A DNA stretch of 64,000 nucleotides, from NCBI GenBank assembly GCA_019750135.1, contig JAIEOV010000031.1, positions 1 through 64,000 of the forward strand. The letters run 5' to 3'. The notes under the pieces are model-generated. The model had not been told where the DNA came from and did not search any database. It worked only from the letters and a program-made list of their open reading frames with translations. Of this stretch, positions 42,119-51,252 are shown piece by piece. The position numbers and the translations under genes are program-made. This DNA is from Reyranella sp. (lineage in GTDB: Bacteria > Pseudomonadota > Alphaproteobacteria > Reyranellales > Reyranellaceae). Positions within the stretch are counted from its first letter, which is position 1; every line of letters starts with the position of its first letter.

Positions 42119-44626
42119 ATGGCACGGAACAAGACCATGACGGCTGTCGCCGAGGCGTGGAGCGCACCGGAGTTCGCCAAGCTCCTCGAGCAATATGGCG
42201 GGCCGATCCAGTTCGACGGCGAGCGTGATGCGCTGTTCGAACGGCATCTCATGTTCGACAACGTGGCCGACAGTGCCGAGGTCGGGCTGCGCCAGCACTA
42301 CGACGCGCTTGCCCGATCGGTGCGGGATATCCTCTCGCAGCGCTGGCACCGTACGCAGCAGACCTACGATCGGGAGAATCCCAAGCGGGTCTACTATCTA
42401 TCCCTCGAGTTCCTGATCGGCCGGTCGCTGTCGAACAACATCCTCAACCTGCGCCTCGACCCCGTGGTCCGGCGCATCGTCGACGACAACAAGCTCGACT
42501 GGCCGGCCATCCTCGAGGAGGAACCCGACGCCGGTCTCGGCAATGGCGGCCTGGGCCGCCTCGCGGCGTGCTTCCTCGATTCGATGGCCACGATGCAGCT
42601 CCCGGCGATGGGCTACGGGCTGCGCTACGAGTACGGCATCTTCCGCCAGAGCATCGAGAACGGCTGGCAGCGCGAGCAGCCGGACAACTGGCTGAGATAT
42701 CCCGACCCTTGGGAGATCGCCCGGCCCCAGGAGGCGGTCGAGTTCAAGCTCGACTGCTCGTTCGAGGTACACGAGGGAACTCTGCGCGCGAAGTTCGGCA
42801 GCCCGTCCACCGTGTTCGGCGTGCCGTACGACCGGCCGATCGTGGGCTACGGCGGCCGGACCATCAATACGCTTCGGCTATGGGCGGCCGGCACGCCCGA
42901 CGTCTTCGACCTTCAGGCGTTCAGCACCGGCGCGTTCGTCACCGCGCTCGCCAAGCGACTTGCGGCCGATTCGATCACCCGGGTCCTCTATCCCGACGAT
43001 TCGACGACCTTGGGGCGAGGCCTGCGCTTCGTGCAGGAGTATTTCCTGGTCGCCTGTTCGCTGGCGGATCTCGTGCGGCGCTTCCGTCGACACAACGACG
43101 ACTGGAATGCCCTGCCGGAGAAGGCTGCGATCCAGCTCAACGATACCCATCCCAGCTTGGCGATCCCGGAACTGATGCGGATCCTGCTCGATCAGGCAGG
43201 CATTGGATGGGACCAGGCCTGGGACATTTCCAAGCGGACCCTGGCCTATACCAACCACACGCTGCTGCCCGAGGCCCTGGAGAAATGGCCGCTCCGATGG
43301 TTCGAGCTGATGCTGCCGCGCCATCTCGAGATCATCCTGGGCATCAACCAGCGCCTCGTCGACGAGGTGCGAGCGCGCTTCCCCGGCGAAGAGGATCGGG
43401 TCGCGCGCATAAGCCTGGTCGAGGAAGGCGACGAGCGCAGGGTCCGCATGGCCAATCTTGCCGTCGTCGGCTCGCACAGCACGAACGGGGTCGCGGCGAT
43501 CCATTCGAGGTTGCTGCGCTCGTCGACGCTGAAGGACCTGGCCGACCTGTTCCCCGAGCGCTTCAACAACAAGACCAACGGCATCACGCCGCGGCGTTGG
43601 CTGCTGGCGGCCAATCCGGCGCTTGCCGGCCATATCACCGAGGCGATCGGCGACGGCTGGATCACCGACCTGACCGAGCTGGCGCTGTTGAAGCCGTTCG
43701 CCGGAGATGTGGGCTTTCGCGACGCCGTCCGCCAGGCCAAGCGCCAGTCCAAATCGCGCTTCGCCGACTGGCTGAAATCGACGGCCGGGATCGCCGTCGA
43801 CCCGGACTCCATCTTCGACAGCCAGGTCAAACGCATCCACGAGTACAAGCGCCAGTTGCTGAACGGACTGCGCGTCGTCGCCCTGTACAATCGGCTGCGC
43901 GAGGAGCCGCATCTCGCCATGGCGCCGCGCACGTTCTTTTTCTCCGGCAAGGCGGCGCCCGCCTATCACCTGGCAAAGCTGGTCATAAAGTTCCTCAACA
44001 GCCTGGCCGAGACCGTCAACGCCGACCCGGCGATGCAGGGCCGGCTGAAGGTCGTCTTCCTGCCCGAGTACTGCGTGTCGCTCGCCGAGCGGCTGATCCC
44101 GGCGACCGACGTCTCCAACCAGATCTCGACCGCGGGCTACGAGGCGAGCGGGACCAGCAACATGAAGTTCATGATGAACGGAGCGTTGACCCTCGGCACG
44201 CGCGACGGCGCCACGATCGAGATGGCCGAGGCCGCGGGCGAGGGAAACTTCTTCCTGTTCGGGCTCAGCGCGGAGCAGGTGGCGGCCAACCGCAGCTGGT
44301 ACAGCCCGCAGTGGCACTACGACAACGAAGCGGAGACGCGCAGCGCGCTCGATGCGATTTTCTCGGATCGCTTCAATGCCGGTGAGCCCGGCATCTTCGA
44401 GCCGTTGCGCGAGCCGCTGCTGGTCCGCGACCACTACATGCACCTGGCCGATCTCACCTCCTATCTGGAGACCGACCGACGGCTGCTGGAGCTGTATGCC
44501 GACCCGCAGGAGTGGGGGCGGAGAGCAGTTCTGAACATCGCAAGCTCCGGCAAGTTCTCCAGCGACCGCACCATCGCCGAATACGCCGCCGACATCTGGC
44601 ACGCGAAGCCCTGCCCGGTGCCGTAA
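42119..44626 (+). CDS. glgP: Glycogen/alpha-glucan phosphorylase
   Basis: PLP enzyme, 835 residues, releasing glucose-1-phosphate from glycogen or maltodextrin. The substrate site LGNGGLGRLAACF, KTNGITPRRW and the PLP-lysine region SGTSNMKFMMNGALTLGTRDGA are intact. The start is put at ATG 42119, with AGGG 10 nt upstream. A TTG at 42092 overlapping the phosphoketolase stop is the alternative and would add nine residues. The pair with phosphoketolase suggests storage glucan is turned into acetyl-phosphate through the pentose route. Confidence 0.95.
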   Translation: MARNKTMTAVAEAWSAPEFAKLLEQYGGPIQFDGERDALFERHLMFDNVADSAEVGLRQHYDALARSVRDILSQRWHRTQQTYDRENPKRVYYLSLEFLIGRSLSNNILNLRLDPVVRRIVDDNKLDWPAILEEEPDAGLGNGGLGRLAACFLDSMATMQLPAMGYGLRYEYGIFRQSIENGWQREQPDNWLRYPDPWEIARPQEAVEFKLDCSFEVHEGTLRAKFGSPSTVFGVPYDRPIVGYGGRTINTLRLWAAGTPDVFDLQAFSTGAFVTALAKRLAADSITRVLYPDDSTTLGRGLRFVQEYFLVACSLADLVRRFRRHNDDWNALPEKAAIQLNDTHPSLAIPELMRILLDQAGIGWDQAWDISKRTLAYTNHTLLPEALEKWPLRWFELMLPRHLEIILGINQRLVDEVRARFPGEEDRVARISLVEEGDERRVRMANLAVVGSHSTNGVAAIHSRLLRSSTLKDLADLFPERFNNKTNGITPRRWLLAANPALAGHITEAIGDGWITDLTELALLKPFAGDVGFRDAVRQAKRQSKSRFADWLKSTAGIAVDPDSIFDSQVKRIHEYKRQLLNGLRVVALYNRLREEPHLAMAPRTFFFSGKAAPAYHLAKLVIKFLNSLAETVNADPAMQGRLKVVFLPEYCVSLAERLIPATDVSNQISTAGYEASGTSNMKFMMNGALTLGTRDGATIEMAEAAGEGNFFLFGLSAEQVAANRSWYSPQWHYDNEAETRSALDAIFSDRFNAGEPGIFEPLREPLLVRDHYMHLADLTSYLETDRRLLELYADPQEWGRRAVLNIASSGKFSSDRTIAEYAADIWHAKPCPVP

Positions 44627-44656
44627 GCGCTCCACTACGATGGCCGGTTGATCTTT

Positions 44657-44688
44657 CCATTATGTTGGACAATGATCCAATATAATGG
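44657..44688. promoter_or_regulatory. Long palindromic operator overlapping the XRE-cupin start codon
   Basis: Arms 44657-44669 (CCATTATGTTGGA) and 44676-44688 (TCCAATATAATGG) are 13-bp inverted repeats with one mismatch and a 6-nt centre. The right arm contains the ATG of the XRE-cupin gene (44685). A repressor binding here would block transcription start or translation, so autoregulation by the encoded protein is the natural guess. Confidence 0.65.
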
Positions 44689-45248
44689 ACATCAACGACC
44701 GCATCGCCGCGCGCGTGCGCCAGATCCGGGCCGAGCGCGGGCTGTCGCTGGAAGCGCTGGCCGAAAGCTCGGGCGTCAGCCGCTCGATGATCTCGCTGGT
44801 CGAGCGCGGCCAGAGCAGCGCGACCGCCGTGGTGCTCGAGAAGCTCGCGACCGGACTCGGCGTGCCGCTGGCCTCGCTGTTCGATGCGCCGGCGGCGCCG
44901 GCCGCTCCGGTGTCCCGCCGCAAGGATCAGGTCGAATGGCGCGATCCCGCCTCGGGCTACGTCCGCCGCAACGTCTCGCCGCCCGGCTTTCCGTCGCCCA
45001 TACAGATCGTCGAGGTCGTCTTCCCCGCGGGCGCGCGCGTGGCCTACGACACCGGCCCGCGGCCGGGTGTGCAGTATCAGCAGATCTGGGTGCTTCAGGG
45101 AGCGCTCGAGGTGACGGTGGACAAGATACGCCACGAGCTCGGCGCGGGCGACTGCCTCGCCATGGTGGTCGACAGCCAGATCACCTTCAGCAATCGGACG
45201 TCCAAATCGGCGCGCTACGCGGTGGTCATCGATCATCGGCCCGCTTGA
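44685..45248 (+). CDS. XRE-family regulator with a C-terminal cupin domain
   Basis: 187 residues. The N-terminal helix-turn-helix (about residues 9-63, LSLEALAESSGVSRSMISLVERG) is joined to a cupin sensor domain (about 100-180). Proteins of this build, such as the PuuR/MdcR types, repress catabolic or export genes and sense a small molecule through the cupin. Its ATG lies inside a long inverted repeat, and it overlaps the DMT exporter by 1 nt (TGATG), so the exporter is the likely target. Confidence 0.92.
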   Translation: MDINDRIAARVRQIRAERGLSLEALAESSGVSRSMISLVERGQSSATAVVLEKLATGLGVPLASLFDAPAAPAAPVSRRKDQVEWRDPASGYVRRNVSPPGFPSPIQIVEVVFPAGARVAYDTGPRPGVQYQQIWVLQGALEVTVDKIRHELGAGDCLAMVVDSQITFSNRTSKSARYAVVIDHRPA

Positions 45249-46084
45249 TGGACGCCCTCGACGTCGCTGCCGCGCTGACAAGCGCGCTTCTGCATGCCGG
45301 CTGGAATGCCGCGTTGAAGGCGAGCCGCGATCCGCCGCGGGCCATGACCGCGCAAATGCTGCTGAGCGCCATTCTGGTGCTGCCGGGCCTGCTTTGGTCC
45401 GGCCTGCCGCCGCTGGCGGCGTGGCCGTGGATCGCGGCATCGACCTTGCTGAACGTCATAACCGTGACCGCCTTGCTGCGCGGCTACGAGCTCGGCGGCT
45501 TCGGTCTGGTCTATCCCGTCGCCCGCGCCATCGCGGTCGTGCTGGTCGTGCCGCTGGTGGCCGTGGTCGCCGGCGGCTGGCCCAGCACGGCGGCACTGGC
45601 CGGCATTGCCGTCATCGCGCTGTCGCTTGCCGTGCTCGCCTGGGACACCGTGCGCGCTCGCGGTGTTCCGCTGCAGGCCTTGGCCTGGATCTTCGCCGCA
45701 GGCGTCGGCGCCGCCGGCTACATCCTGTGTGACGCCCAAGGCGTGCGCACGTCGGGCTCGCCGTGGGCCTACGGCTTCGTCGTCTCGGTCACCAATGCCG
45801 CGGCGATGTGCTGGCGCCAGCGCCGCAACGGCGCGCCGTGGATGCAGCTCAAGGGCCAGTGGTCGATCGCCACGCCGGCCGCCATCGCCTCGGTCGCATC
45901 ATATCTGCTGATCCTCTGGGTGTGGGGCCATGCTCCGATCGCGCCGGCCGCCGCCTTGCGCGATACCAGCGCGGTCTTCGCGATCCTGATCGCCGTCGTC
46001 TGGCTGAAGGAACCTTTTACGCGCACACGCATCGTGGCTGTGCTGCTGGCCGCCGCAGCAATACCGCTGCTGCGGCTGGGGTGA
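45248..46084 (+). CDS. EamA/DMT superfamily transporter
   Basis: Inner-membrane exporter of the drug/metabolite family, 278 residues, ten predicted helices in two five-helix repeats. The first helix contains the typical LLHAGWNAALKAS, and the second repeat ends ALRDTSAVFAILIAVVWLKE. It shares an operon with the XRE-cupin regulator. The in-frame upstream extension is noise. The solute may be an amino acid or metabolite sensed by the cupin. Confidence 0.92.
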   Translation: MDALDVAAALTSALLHAGWNAALKASRDPPRAMTAQMLLSAILVLPGLLWSGLPPLAAWPWIAASTLLNVITVTALLRGYELGGFGLVYPVARAIAVVLVVPLVAVVAGGWPSTAALAGIAVIALSLAVLAWDTVRARGVPLQALAWIFAAGVGAAGYILCDAQGVRTSGSPWAYGFVVSVTNAAAMCWRQRRNGAPWMQLKGQWSIATPAAIASVASYLLILWVWGHAPIAPAAALRDTSAVFAILIAVVWLKEPFTRTRIVAVLLAAAAIPLLRLG

Positions 46085-46168
46085 TTGATCACAGGCCATC
46101 CCCTCGACTGGGCGGACGAATTTCTTATTTTCGAACTCCCACGCCCTTCAAGCGCCGATGGAGTTGTG

Positions 46169-46609
46169 ATGTCGCGTCGCGTGATAGTTTTGTTGCTTGC
46201 CGCGTTCCTGGTTGGCGCCTGCGCCACGGGCCACAGTGTGGCGACGGACGGTCGCCGCGCCGTCCTCGGCATGAACGCCGATACCTTCCAATCTTGTGCC
46301 GGCATTCCGACGCGCATGAAGCGCCTCGATGACCGCACCGAACTCTTGTCCTACGAGCTTAAGAACGAGAACACCGGCGGCGTGGAAGTCAGCGTTCCAA
46401 TGGTGGGCGGCGGGTTCAAAATCGGCAAGAGCGGTTCCTACTGTCACGCGATCGTCCGCGTCGTCGACGGCAAGGTCGCCGAGCTGAACTACACCGGCGA
46501 CAACGACGATTTCGTCGGCAAGGAGGGCGTCTGCGCGCCGATCGTGCGCGGCTGCCTGCGCGCCCACGGCAGCGATCCAGAAATGAAGACCGCCAACGGC
46601 GCCCGCTAG
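46169..46609 (+). CDS. Putative lipoprotein of unknown function
   Basis: 146 residues. The leader MSRRVIVLLLAAFLVGAC has a lipobox (VGAC). The mature part is a small secreted domain with three further cysteines (SCAG, SYCHA, GVCAP...GCLR), which may form disulfides, and I do not recognise the domain. The start at 46169 has GGAG in front; the frame continues upstream but without a leader. It converges on cobF with a 4-nt overlap of 3' ends. Confidence 0.75.
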   Translation: MSRRVIVLLLAAFLVGACATGHSVATDGRRAVLGMNADTFQSCAGIPTRMKRLDDRTELLSYELKNENTGGVEVSVPMVGGGFKIGKSGSYCHAIVRVVDGKVAELNYTGDNDDFVGKEGVCAPIVRGCLRAHGSDPEMKTANGAR

Positions 46610-47364
46610 CGCCGCATCAGGTACGTATCCATGATCCATCCGTTGGCGCGGCGCGCTTCGGCACGGCGCCGATGGATCTCCTCGGCCACGTCCTTCACCT
46701 TGCCCGCGATTAGGATCTGGTCAGGCGTGCCGAGATAGGCGCCCCAGTAGATGTCGACGTCCCCATGGACCTTGGAGTCGGCGAAGCGCCTGAACGTGTC
46801 CTCGCCGTCGAGCAGCACGACCACGCTGTCGACGCCCGGTGGGAAGCCATTCGCGAGCTTGCGGCCCGTCGTGATCGTGACCGCCTCGGCGATGCGGTTG
46901 AGCGGGATCCTGTGCGCGGCCGCCAGCACCTGAATGGCGGTGATGCCGGGGATCACCTCGTAGTCGAACGCGCTACCCGCTTCCTTCAGCGCATCGAGAT
47001 TGCGGATGGTGCTGTCGTAGAGCATGGGATCGCCCCAGACGAGGAACGCGCCGGTCTCGCCGTCCTTCATCTCGCCGATCAGCGTCTCGAATACAGCCTG
47101 CTTGGCCTGGTTCAAGTCGTCGACGCAGGCGCGGTAGTCGGCGGGTGCGGAATCGCGGGGCGGGCTCGGCGCCTCGGCGACGCGATACGTCCGGTCCCTG
47201 GCGTGCCGCCGCAGGATCTCCTCGCGCAGTCCGCGCAGCTTGGTCTTGGCCGGACCCTTGTCCAGGACGAAGAAGACGTCGACTCGGTTCAGCGCCTTCA
47301 CCGCCTGCACCGTGAGCTGGTCGGGATCGCCCACGCCGATGCCGATGACCAAGACCTTCTTCAT
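46606..47364 (-). CDS. cobF: Precorrin-6A synthase (deacetylating), CobF
   Basis: SAM-dependent methyltransferase of cobalamin synthesis, 252 residues, which methylates C-1 of precorrin-5 with loss of acetate in the aerobic route. The tetrapyrrole methylase motifs VLVIGIGVGDPDQLTVQAV, LVWGDPMLYDSTIRNLD and the glycine-rich PPGVDSVVVL are present. The start is ATG at 47364 with AAGG upstream. No other cob gene is in the window, so it is an isolated member. Confidence 0.93.
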   Translation of the reverse strand: MKKVLVIGIGVGDPDQLTVQAVKALNRVDVFFVLDKGPAKTKLRGLREEILRRHARDRTYRVAEAPSPPRDSAPADYRACVDDLNQAKQAVFETLIGEMKDGETGAFLVWGDPMLYDSTIRNLDALKEAGSAFDYEVIPGITAIQVLAAAHRIPLNRIAEAVTITTGRKLANGFPPGVDSVVVLLDGEDTFRRFADSKVHGDVDIYWGAYLGTPDQILIAGKVKDVAEEIHRRRAEARRANGWIMDTYLMRR

Positions 47365-47396
47365 GCCGGCCTTGTCGCATATTCGGCCGGCGATAC

Positions 47397-48314
47397 CTAG
47401 TTGGTGGCTGCGATGAGGCGGGCGATCCGAGGCGAGAGCGTGCGGACCTGCGGTGCGTTGGGCAGCAGGGCGCGGGCCCGGTCGCAATCGGCGAGCGCCC
47501 GGCCCAGGTCGCGGCCGGCGACGGCGCGCGTCAGGCAACGGTTGAGGTAGGCCCAGCCGAACTGCGGATCGAGGTCGATCGCGGCGCTGTAGTCGCGGAT
47601 GGCCGCCTCGTGCTGGTGGCGGGAGAAATGGATATAGCCGCGATTGTAGAGCGCCAGGGCGTTGCGCGGCTCGATCGCCAGGGCGGCATCGAGGTCGCGC
47701 AGGCCGGCATCGGAGTCGCCTTTGCCAACCATGATGGCCGCGCGATTGACCAGGGCATCGACGTTGCGGTCGTCGAGCGCCACTGCGCTGCCGTAGTCGA
47801 TGCTGGCCTGCGCTACGTCTCCCAGCATGGCGTGCGCGAGGCCGCGCAGGACACGGACCTGGGCGCTGGTCGGTGCGCTCGCGACGGCACGATCGAAGTC
47901 GGCCAGCGCCTGGCGGTAGGCGGCGCGATGCATGTGGGCGTCGCCGCGGAAGACCAGAGCATCGATGTTGCCGGGCGCCAGTGCAAGCACACGGTCGAAA
48001 TCGGCGATGGCGCGATCCGGCTCCGAGAGATGCGTCGACAGGACGATGCCGCGATTGAGCAGCGCGACCCGGTTGGCAGGCTCGCTGCGGAGGACCTCGT
48101 CGTAGAGGGCCAAAGCCCTGCGGGCGTCACCGCGTGCATGCCCGTCCATGGCGCGCTCGAGCAGAGCCAGGCGGCCTGGCTCGCCGACAGGCCCGTGCGG
48201 GCGCGCGCGGCTGTCGTGCAGCGGCGAGCGCTGGTCCTGCGCCCGAGCCGGCGAGGATGTCGCGGCAAGCAACAGCAGCAAGCAGGTCCCACACACAGAA
48301 AGCACACGAAGCAT
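47397..48314 (-). CDS. Secreted TPR-repeat protein
   Basis: 305 residues with a signal peptide (MLRVLSVCGTCLLLLLAATS..., cleavage near ARA-QDQ) followed by about six tetratricopeptide repeats, for example ALALYDEVLRSEPANRVALLNRG and AIRDYSAAIDLDPQFGWAYLNR. It should form a periplasmic protein-interaction scaffold, possibly in envelope biogenesis. GAGGACG precedes the start. It begins 33 bp beyond cobF in the same direction. Confidence 0.88.
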   Translation of the reverse strand: MLRVLSVCGTCLLLLLAATSSPARAQDQRSPLHDSRARPHGPVGEPGRLALLERAMDGHARGDARRALALYDEVLRSEPANRVALLNRGIVLSTHLSEPDRAIADFDRVLALAPGNIDALVFRGDAHMHRAAYRQALADFDRAVASAPTSAQVRVLRGLAHAMLGDVAQASIDYGSAVALDDRNVDALVNRAAIMVGKGDSDAGLRDLDAALAIEPRNALALYNRGYIHFSRHQHEAAIRDYSAAIDLDPQFGWAYLNRCLTRAVAGRDLGRALADCDRARALLPNAPQVRTLSPRIARLIAATN

Positions 48315-48405
48315 GACGTCCTCCTATGGGACGGAGCTTCGTCTTCCGCCGTAACCCGGAAATTGCGCGGGTTCGGCGATTGGTTTCGTAGGTTGCGCCG
48401 CGTGC

Positions 48406-48455
48406 TCATCCCGTCCAGGCCCGGGAGGGCGAGAAGGCTGCCGCCGCCGGCGACC
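48406..48455 (-). pseudogene. Relic of a third MATE-gene 3' end
   Basis: Just past the stop of MATE copy 1, 48406-48423 is identical to the last 18 bases of MATE copy 2 (49808-49825). The bases next to it (to about 48455) repeat the copy-2 segment that encodes GGGSLLAL, which in copy 2 lies about 95 bp further from the stop. The intervening piece is missing. I read this as a decayed copy with an internal deletion. Confidence 0.6.
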
Positions 48456-48461
48456 CCCGTA

Positions 48462-49811
48462 TCAGACGTGCCAGGCGCGGCGCGTCGTCGAGACAGCGAG
48501 CAGGAGCGCGTAGGCTACTACCCCCGCGGCGACGCAGGCATAGAGGCCGGGCGCCGCCCATCCCCAGACGTCGAGGGCGAGCAGGCCGCCGCCGATAACG
48601 ACAACGATGCGCGTAGCGGTGGCCAGCGTCGGCCAGATCATGTCGCCCGCGCCCATGGCGGCGAAGTTCAGCGCCATCGCCAGGCCGAAGAGGCCATAGG
48701 TCGGCCCGACGATGCGGAAATAGAGGCGACCGGCTTCGAGCGCCGCAGGGTCGTCGGTGAACATCCGCAGCCACAGGTCGGGGAACAACGCCACAGTGAG
48801 GCCGATGGCCATCGTGACGGCACCGGCGATCAGCGCACCGGCCCAGGCGGCTCGGCGCGCCCGTGCGAACTGGCGGGCACCCTTGTTGGTGCCGACCATG
48901 GCGGTCAGCGCCGCGCCGATGCCGAAGGTGAGCGGGCTCAGGAGGTATTCCAGGCGGCTGCCGACGCCGTAACCGGCGATCGCCGCGTCGCCGGCGCGAC
49001 CGATCAGCCCGATGACGACCAGCACGGCGGCATTGATCAGGATGACCACGACGCAGGACGTGGCGCCGACCTTCAGGATGTCAGCAAAGATCGGCCAACG
49101 GAATCCACCCGCGGGCCAGCGCAGCCGCACGCCAGCGCGGCCCTGGAGGATCGGCAGCAGGATCCAGGCGGCAGCGACGGCGTAGGAGATCACGGCGGCA
49201 AGAGCGGGGCCGGCGACGCCGAGCCGCGGCATGCCCAGCCAGCCCAGCGTGAGGGCGCCGCTCACCGGGACCTGCAGGATGGCGAGGGTGATCAGGGCAT
49301 AGCCCGGCGTCTTCATGTCGCCGCTGCCGCGCAGGATGGACGCGAGCGTGTTGGCCAACCAATGCGCGCCGCAGCCCAGGAACATCACCGTCGAGAAGGC
49401 GATGGCGCCCTCGAGTGCTGCACCGCTGCCGCCCAAGGCGGCGAACAGTGGCCGACCGAAGCCCACGAACACGACCGCAAACAGCGCGGTCATGACCGCG
49501 GCGATGACGAGCGCATGCGTGGCCACGGCCTCTGCGCGCTCGCGATCGCCGGAGCCCAGCGCGCGGGCCACGGACGAGGAGACGCCGCCGCCCATCGCGC
49601 CGGCCGACATCATCTGCAGCGTAGTCTGGGCGGGGAAGACCAGCGCCAGCGCGGCGAGCTCCGCCGTGCCGAGTCGGCCGACGAACCAGCCGTCAGCGAT
49701 CAGCACCAGGCTTTGTACCGAGACATTGACGATATTGGGCGCAGCCAGTGCGAGGATGGTGGGAAGCAGCGGCCCCACCAGCATCGATTGACGGCGCTGC
49801 TCGGGACTCAT
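48462..49811 (-). CDS. MATE family efflux transporter, copy 1
   Basis: Multidrug/toxic-compound exporter, 449 residues, twelve hydrophobic segments in two homologous halves. It starts MSPEQRRQSMLVGPLLP at 49811, overlapping copy 2 by ATGA. It is the same length as copy 2 and aligns throughout. A relic of another copy lies just beyond its stop. MATE proteins use sodium or proton gradients to export cationic drugs or metabolites. The substrate is unknown. Confidence 0.93.
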   Translation of the reverse strand: MSPEQRRQSMLVGPLLPTILALAAPNIVNVSVQSLVLIADGWFVGRLGTAELAALALVFPAQTTLQMMSAGAMGGGVSSSVARALGSGDRERAEAVATHALVIAAVMTALFAVVFVGFGRPLFAALGGSGAALEGAIAFSTVMFLGCGAHWLANTLASILRGSGDMKTPGYALITLAILQVPVSGALTLGWLGMPRLGVAGPALAAVISYAVAAAWILLPILQGRAGVRLRWPAGGFRWPIFADILKVGATSCVVVILINAAVLVVIGLIGRAGDAAIAGYGVGSRLEYLLSPLTFGIGAALTAMVGTNKGARQFARARRAAWAGALIAGAVTMAIGLTVALFPDLWLRMFTDDPAALEAGRLYFRIVGPTYGLFGLAMALNFAAMGAGDMIWPTLATATRIVVVIGGGLLALDVWGWAAPGLYACVAAGVVAYALLLAVSTTRRAWHV

Positions 49812-51157
49812 CCCGTCCAGGCCCGTCGCGTCGTCGAGAAGGCGAGCAACAGGGAAAAGGCAATGATCCCGGTTGCGACGCAGGCATAGAGCCCCGACAC
49901 GCCCCAGCCGAACTGGTCGAGGGCGAGAAGGCTGCCGCCGCCCGCGATGGTGATGCGCGTGAGGTTGGCGGCGACCGGCCAGTACATCTCGCCCGTGCCC
50001 TGCGAGGCGAAGTAGAGCGCCATGGCGACGCCGAAGAAGCCGTAGGCTGGGCCGACGATGCTGAGATAGTGACCGCCCGAGGCGAGCGCCTTGGGGTCGG
50101 CGGTGAACAGGCCGAGCCAGAGGCCGGGCCAGATCGCCACAACGATGCCGATGGCGGCGGCGATGCCGCCCGCCATGGCCGCGCCCGTCCAGGCGAGCCG
50201 CTGGGCGCGGGCGTACTGGCGGGCGCCGATGTTGGTGCCGACCAGGGCGGTCAGCGTGGCGCCGATGCCGAAGCTGATGGGGATCAGCATGTATTCCAGG
50301 CGGCTGCCGATGCCGTAGCCCGCGATGGCGCCATCGCCTTCGCGCCCGATCAGCCCGGTGACGACCAGCACCGTGCCGTTGGTCAGGATGACGACCAGGC
50401 AGGCGATCAGGCCGACCTTCAGGATGTCGCGGAAGGCCACCCACTTGAAGCCATCGCGAGGCCAGTGCAGGCGCAGCGCGGCCTTAGGCCCCAAAAGCTT
50501 GCTCAGCATCCAGACGGCGGCGAGGGTGAAGGAGATCACGGCGGCCAGGGCTGGCCCGCGGATGCCGAGCGCGGGCAGGCCGAACCAGCCCAAGGTCAGC
50601 GCGCCGGTCAGCGGGATCTGCAGTGCCGCGGTGGCGACCAGGGCATAGCCCGGGGTCTTCATGTCGCCGGTGCCGCGCAGCACCGAGGCCATGGAGTTGG
50701 CGACCCAGTGGGCGGCGCAGCCCAGGAAGAGCACGGTAGCAAAGGCCTCGGCGCGATCGAGGGCGGCACCGCTGCCGCCCAGCGCGCCGTAGATCGTGCG
50801 GCCGAAGCCCACAAACACGACGGCGAACAGCACCGACATGCCGAGCGCGATCACGAGCGCATGGGCGGCGGCGGCTTCGGCGGCAGCGCGGTTGCCGGCG
50901 CCCAGCGCGCGCGCCACCAAGGAGGAGATGCCGCCGCCCATGGCGCCGGCGGACATCATGCCGAGCGTCATCTGGGTCGGGAACACCAGCGCCAGGGCGG
51001 CGAGGTCGACGATGCCGAGCTGGCCCACGAACCAGCCGTCGGAAATGCTGACCAGGCTCTGCATGGCCACGTTCAGCACATTGGGCATGGCAAGGGCGAG
51101 AATGGTGGGCACGATCGGCCCTGCCAGCATCATCTGCCGGCGCTCGGCGGGACTCAT
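49808..51157 (-). CDS. MATE family efflux transporter, copy 2
   Basis: 449 residues, upstream partner of copy 1, with the same N-terminus type (MSPAERRQMMLAGPIVP) and the matching SAGAMGGGISSLVARALG region. The two are clearly tandem duplicates that have diverged, and the 4-nt overlap means they are co-translated. They may act separately or as a pair. An acyl-carrier-like gene lies 95 bp upstream on the same strand. Confidence 0.93.
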   Translation of the reverse strand: MSPAERRQMMLAGPIVPTILALAMPNVLNVAMQSLVSISDGWFVGQLGIVDLAALALVFPTQMTLGMMSAGAMGGGISSLVARALGAGNRAAAEAAAAHALVIALGMSVLFAVVFVGFGRTIYGALGGSGAALDRAEAFATVLFLGCAAHWVANSMASVLRGTGDMKTPGYALVATAALQIPLTGALTLGWFGLPALGIRGPALAAVISFTLAAVWMLSKLLGPKAALRLHWPRDGFKWVAFRDILKVGLIACLVVILTNGTVLVVTGLIGREGDGAIAGYGIGSRLEYMLIPISFGIGATLTALVGTNIGARQYARAQRLAWTGAAMAGGIAAAIGIVVAIWPGLWLGLFTADPKALASGGHYLSIVGPAYGFFGVAMALYFASQGTGEMYWPVAANLTRITIAGGGSLLALDQFGWGVSGLYACVATGIIAFSLLLAFSTTRRAWTG

Positions 51158-51252
51158 GGATTACTCGTGTAGATACACCTACCGAGCAACATGCCCATGC
51201 TCACGCGGTTCTGCGCGCGAGGTTATCTCATGGGCTTATCAGAGGAGGGGCG

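Noticed and set aside
39453-42167. 904-codon minus frame antisense to phosphoketolase
   Set aside because: Shadow of a highly conserved gene on the plus strand.
44681-44686. TATAAT matching a consensus -10 just before the XRE-cupin gene
   Set aside because: It overlaps the ATG and has no -35 at a usable distance; it belongs to the inverted repeat instead.
46600-47400. Cobalamin riboswitch near cobF
   Set aside because: The 32-bp gap upstream of cobF is too short and shows no B12-box-like sequence.
48462-50444. 660-codon frame joining both MATE genes
   Set aside because: The extra N-terminal part is out-of-phase reading of copy 2; each MATE gene has its own start and stop.
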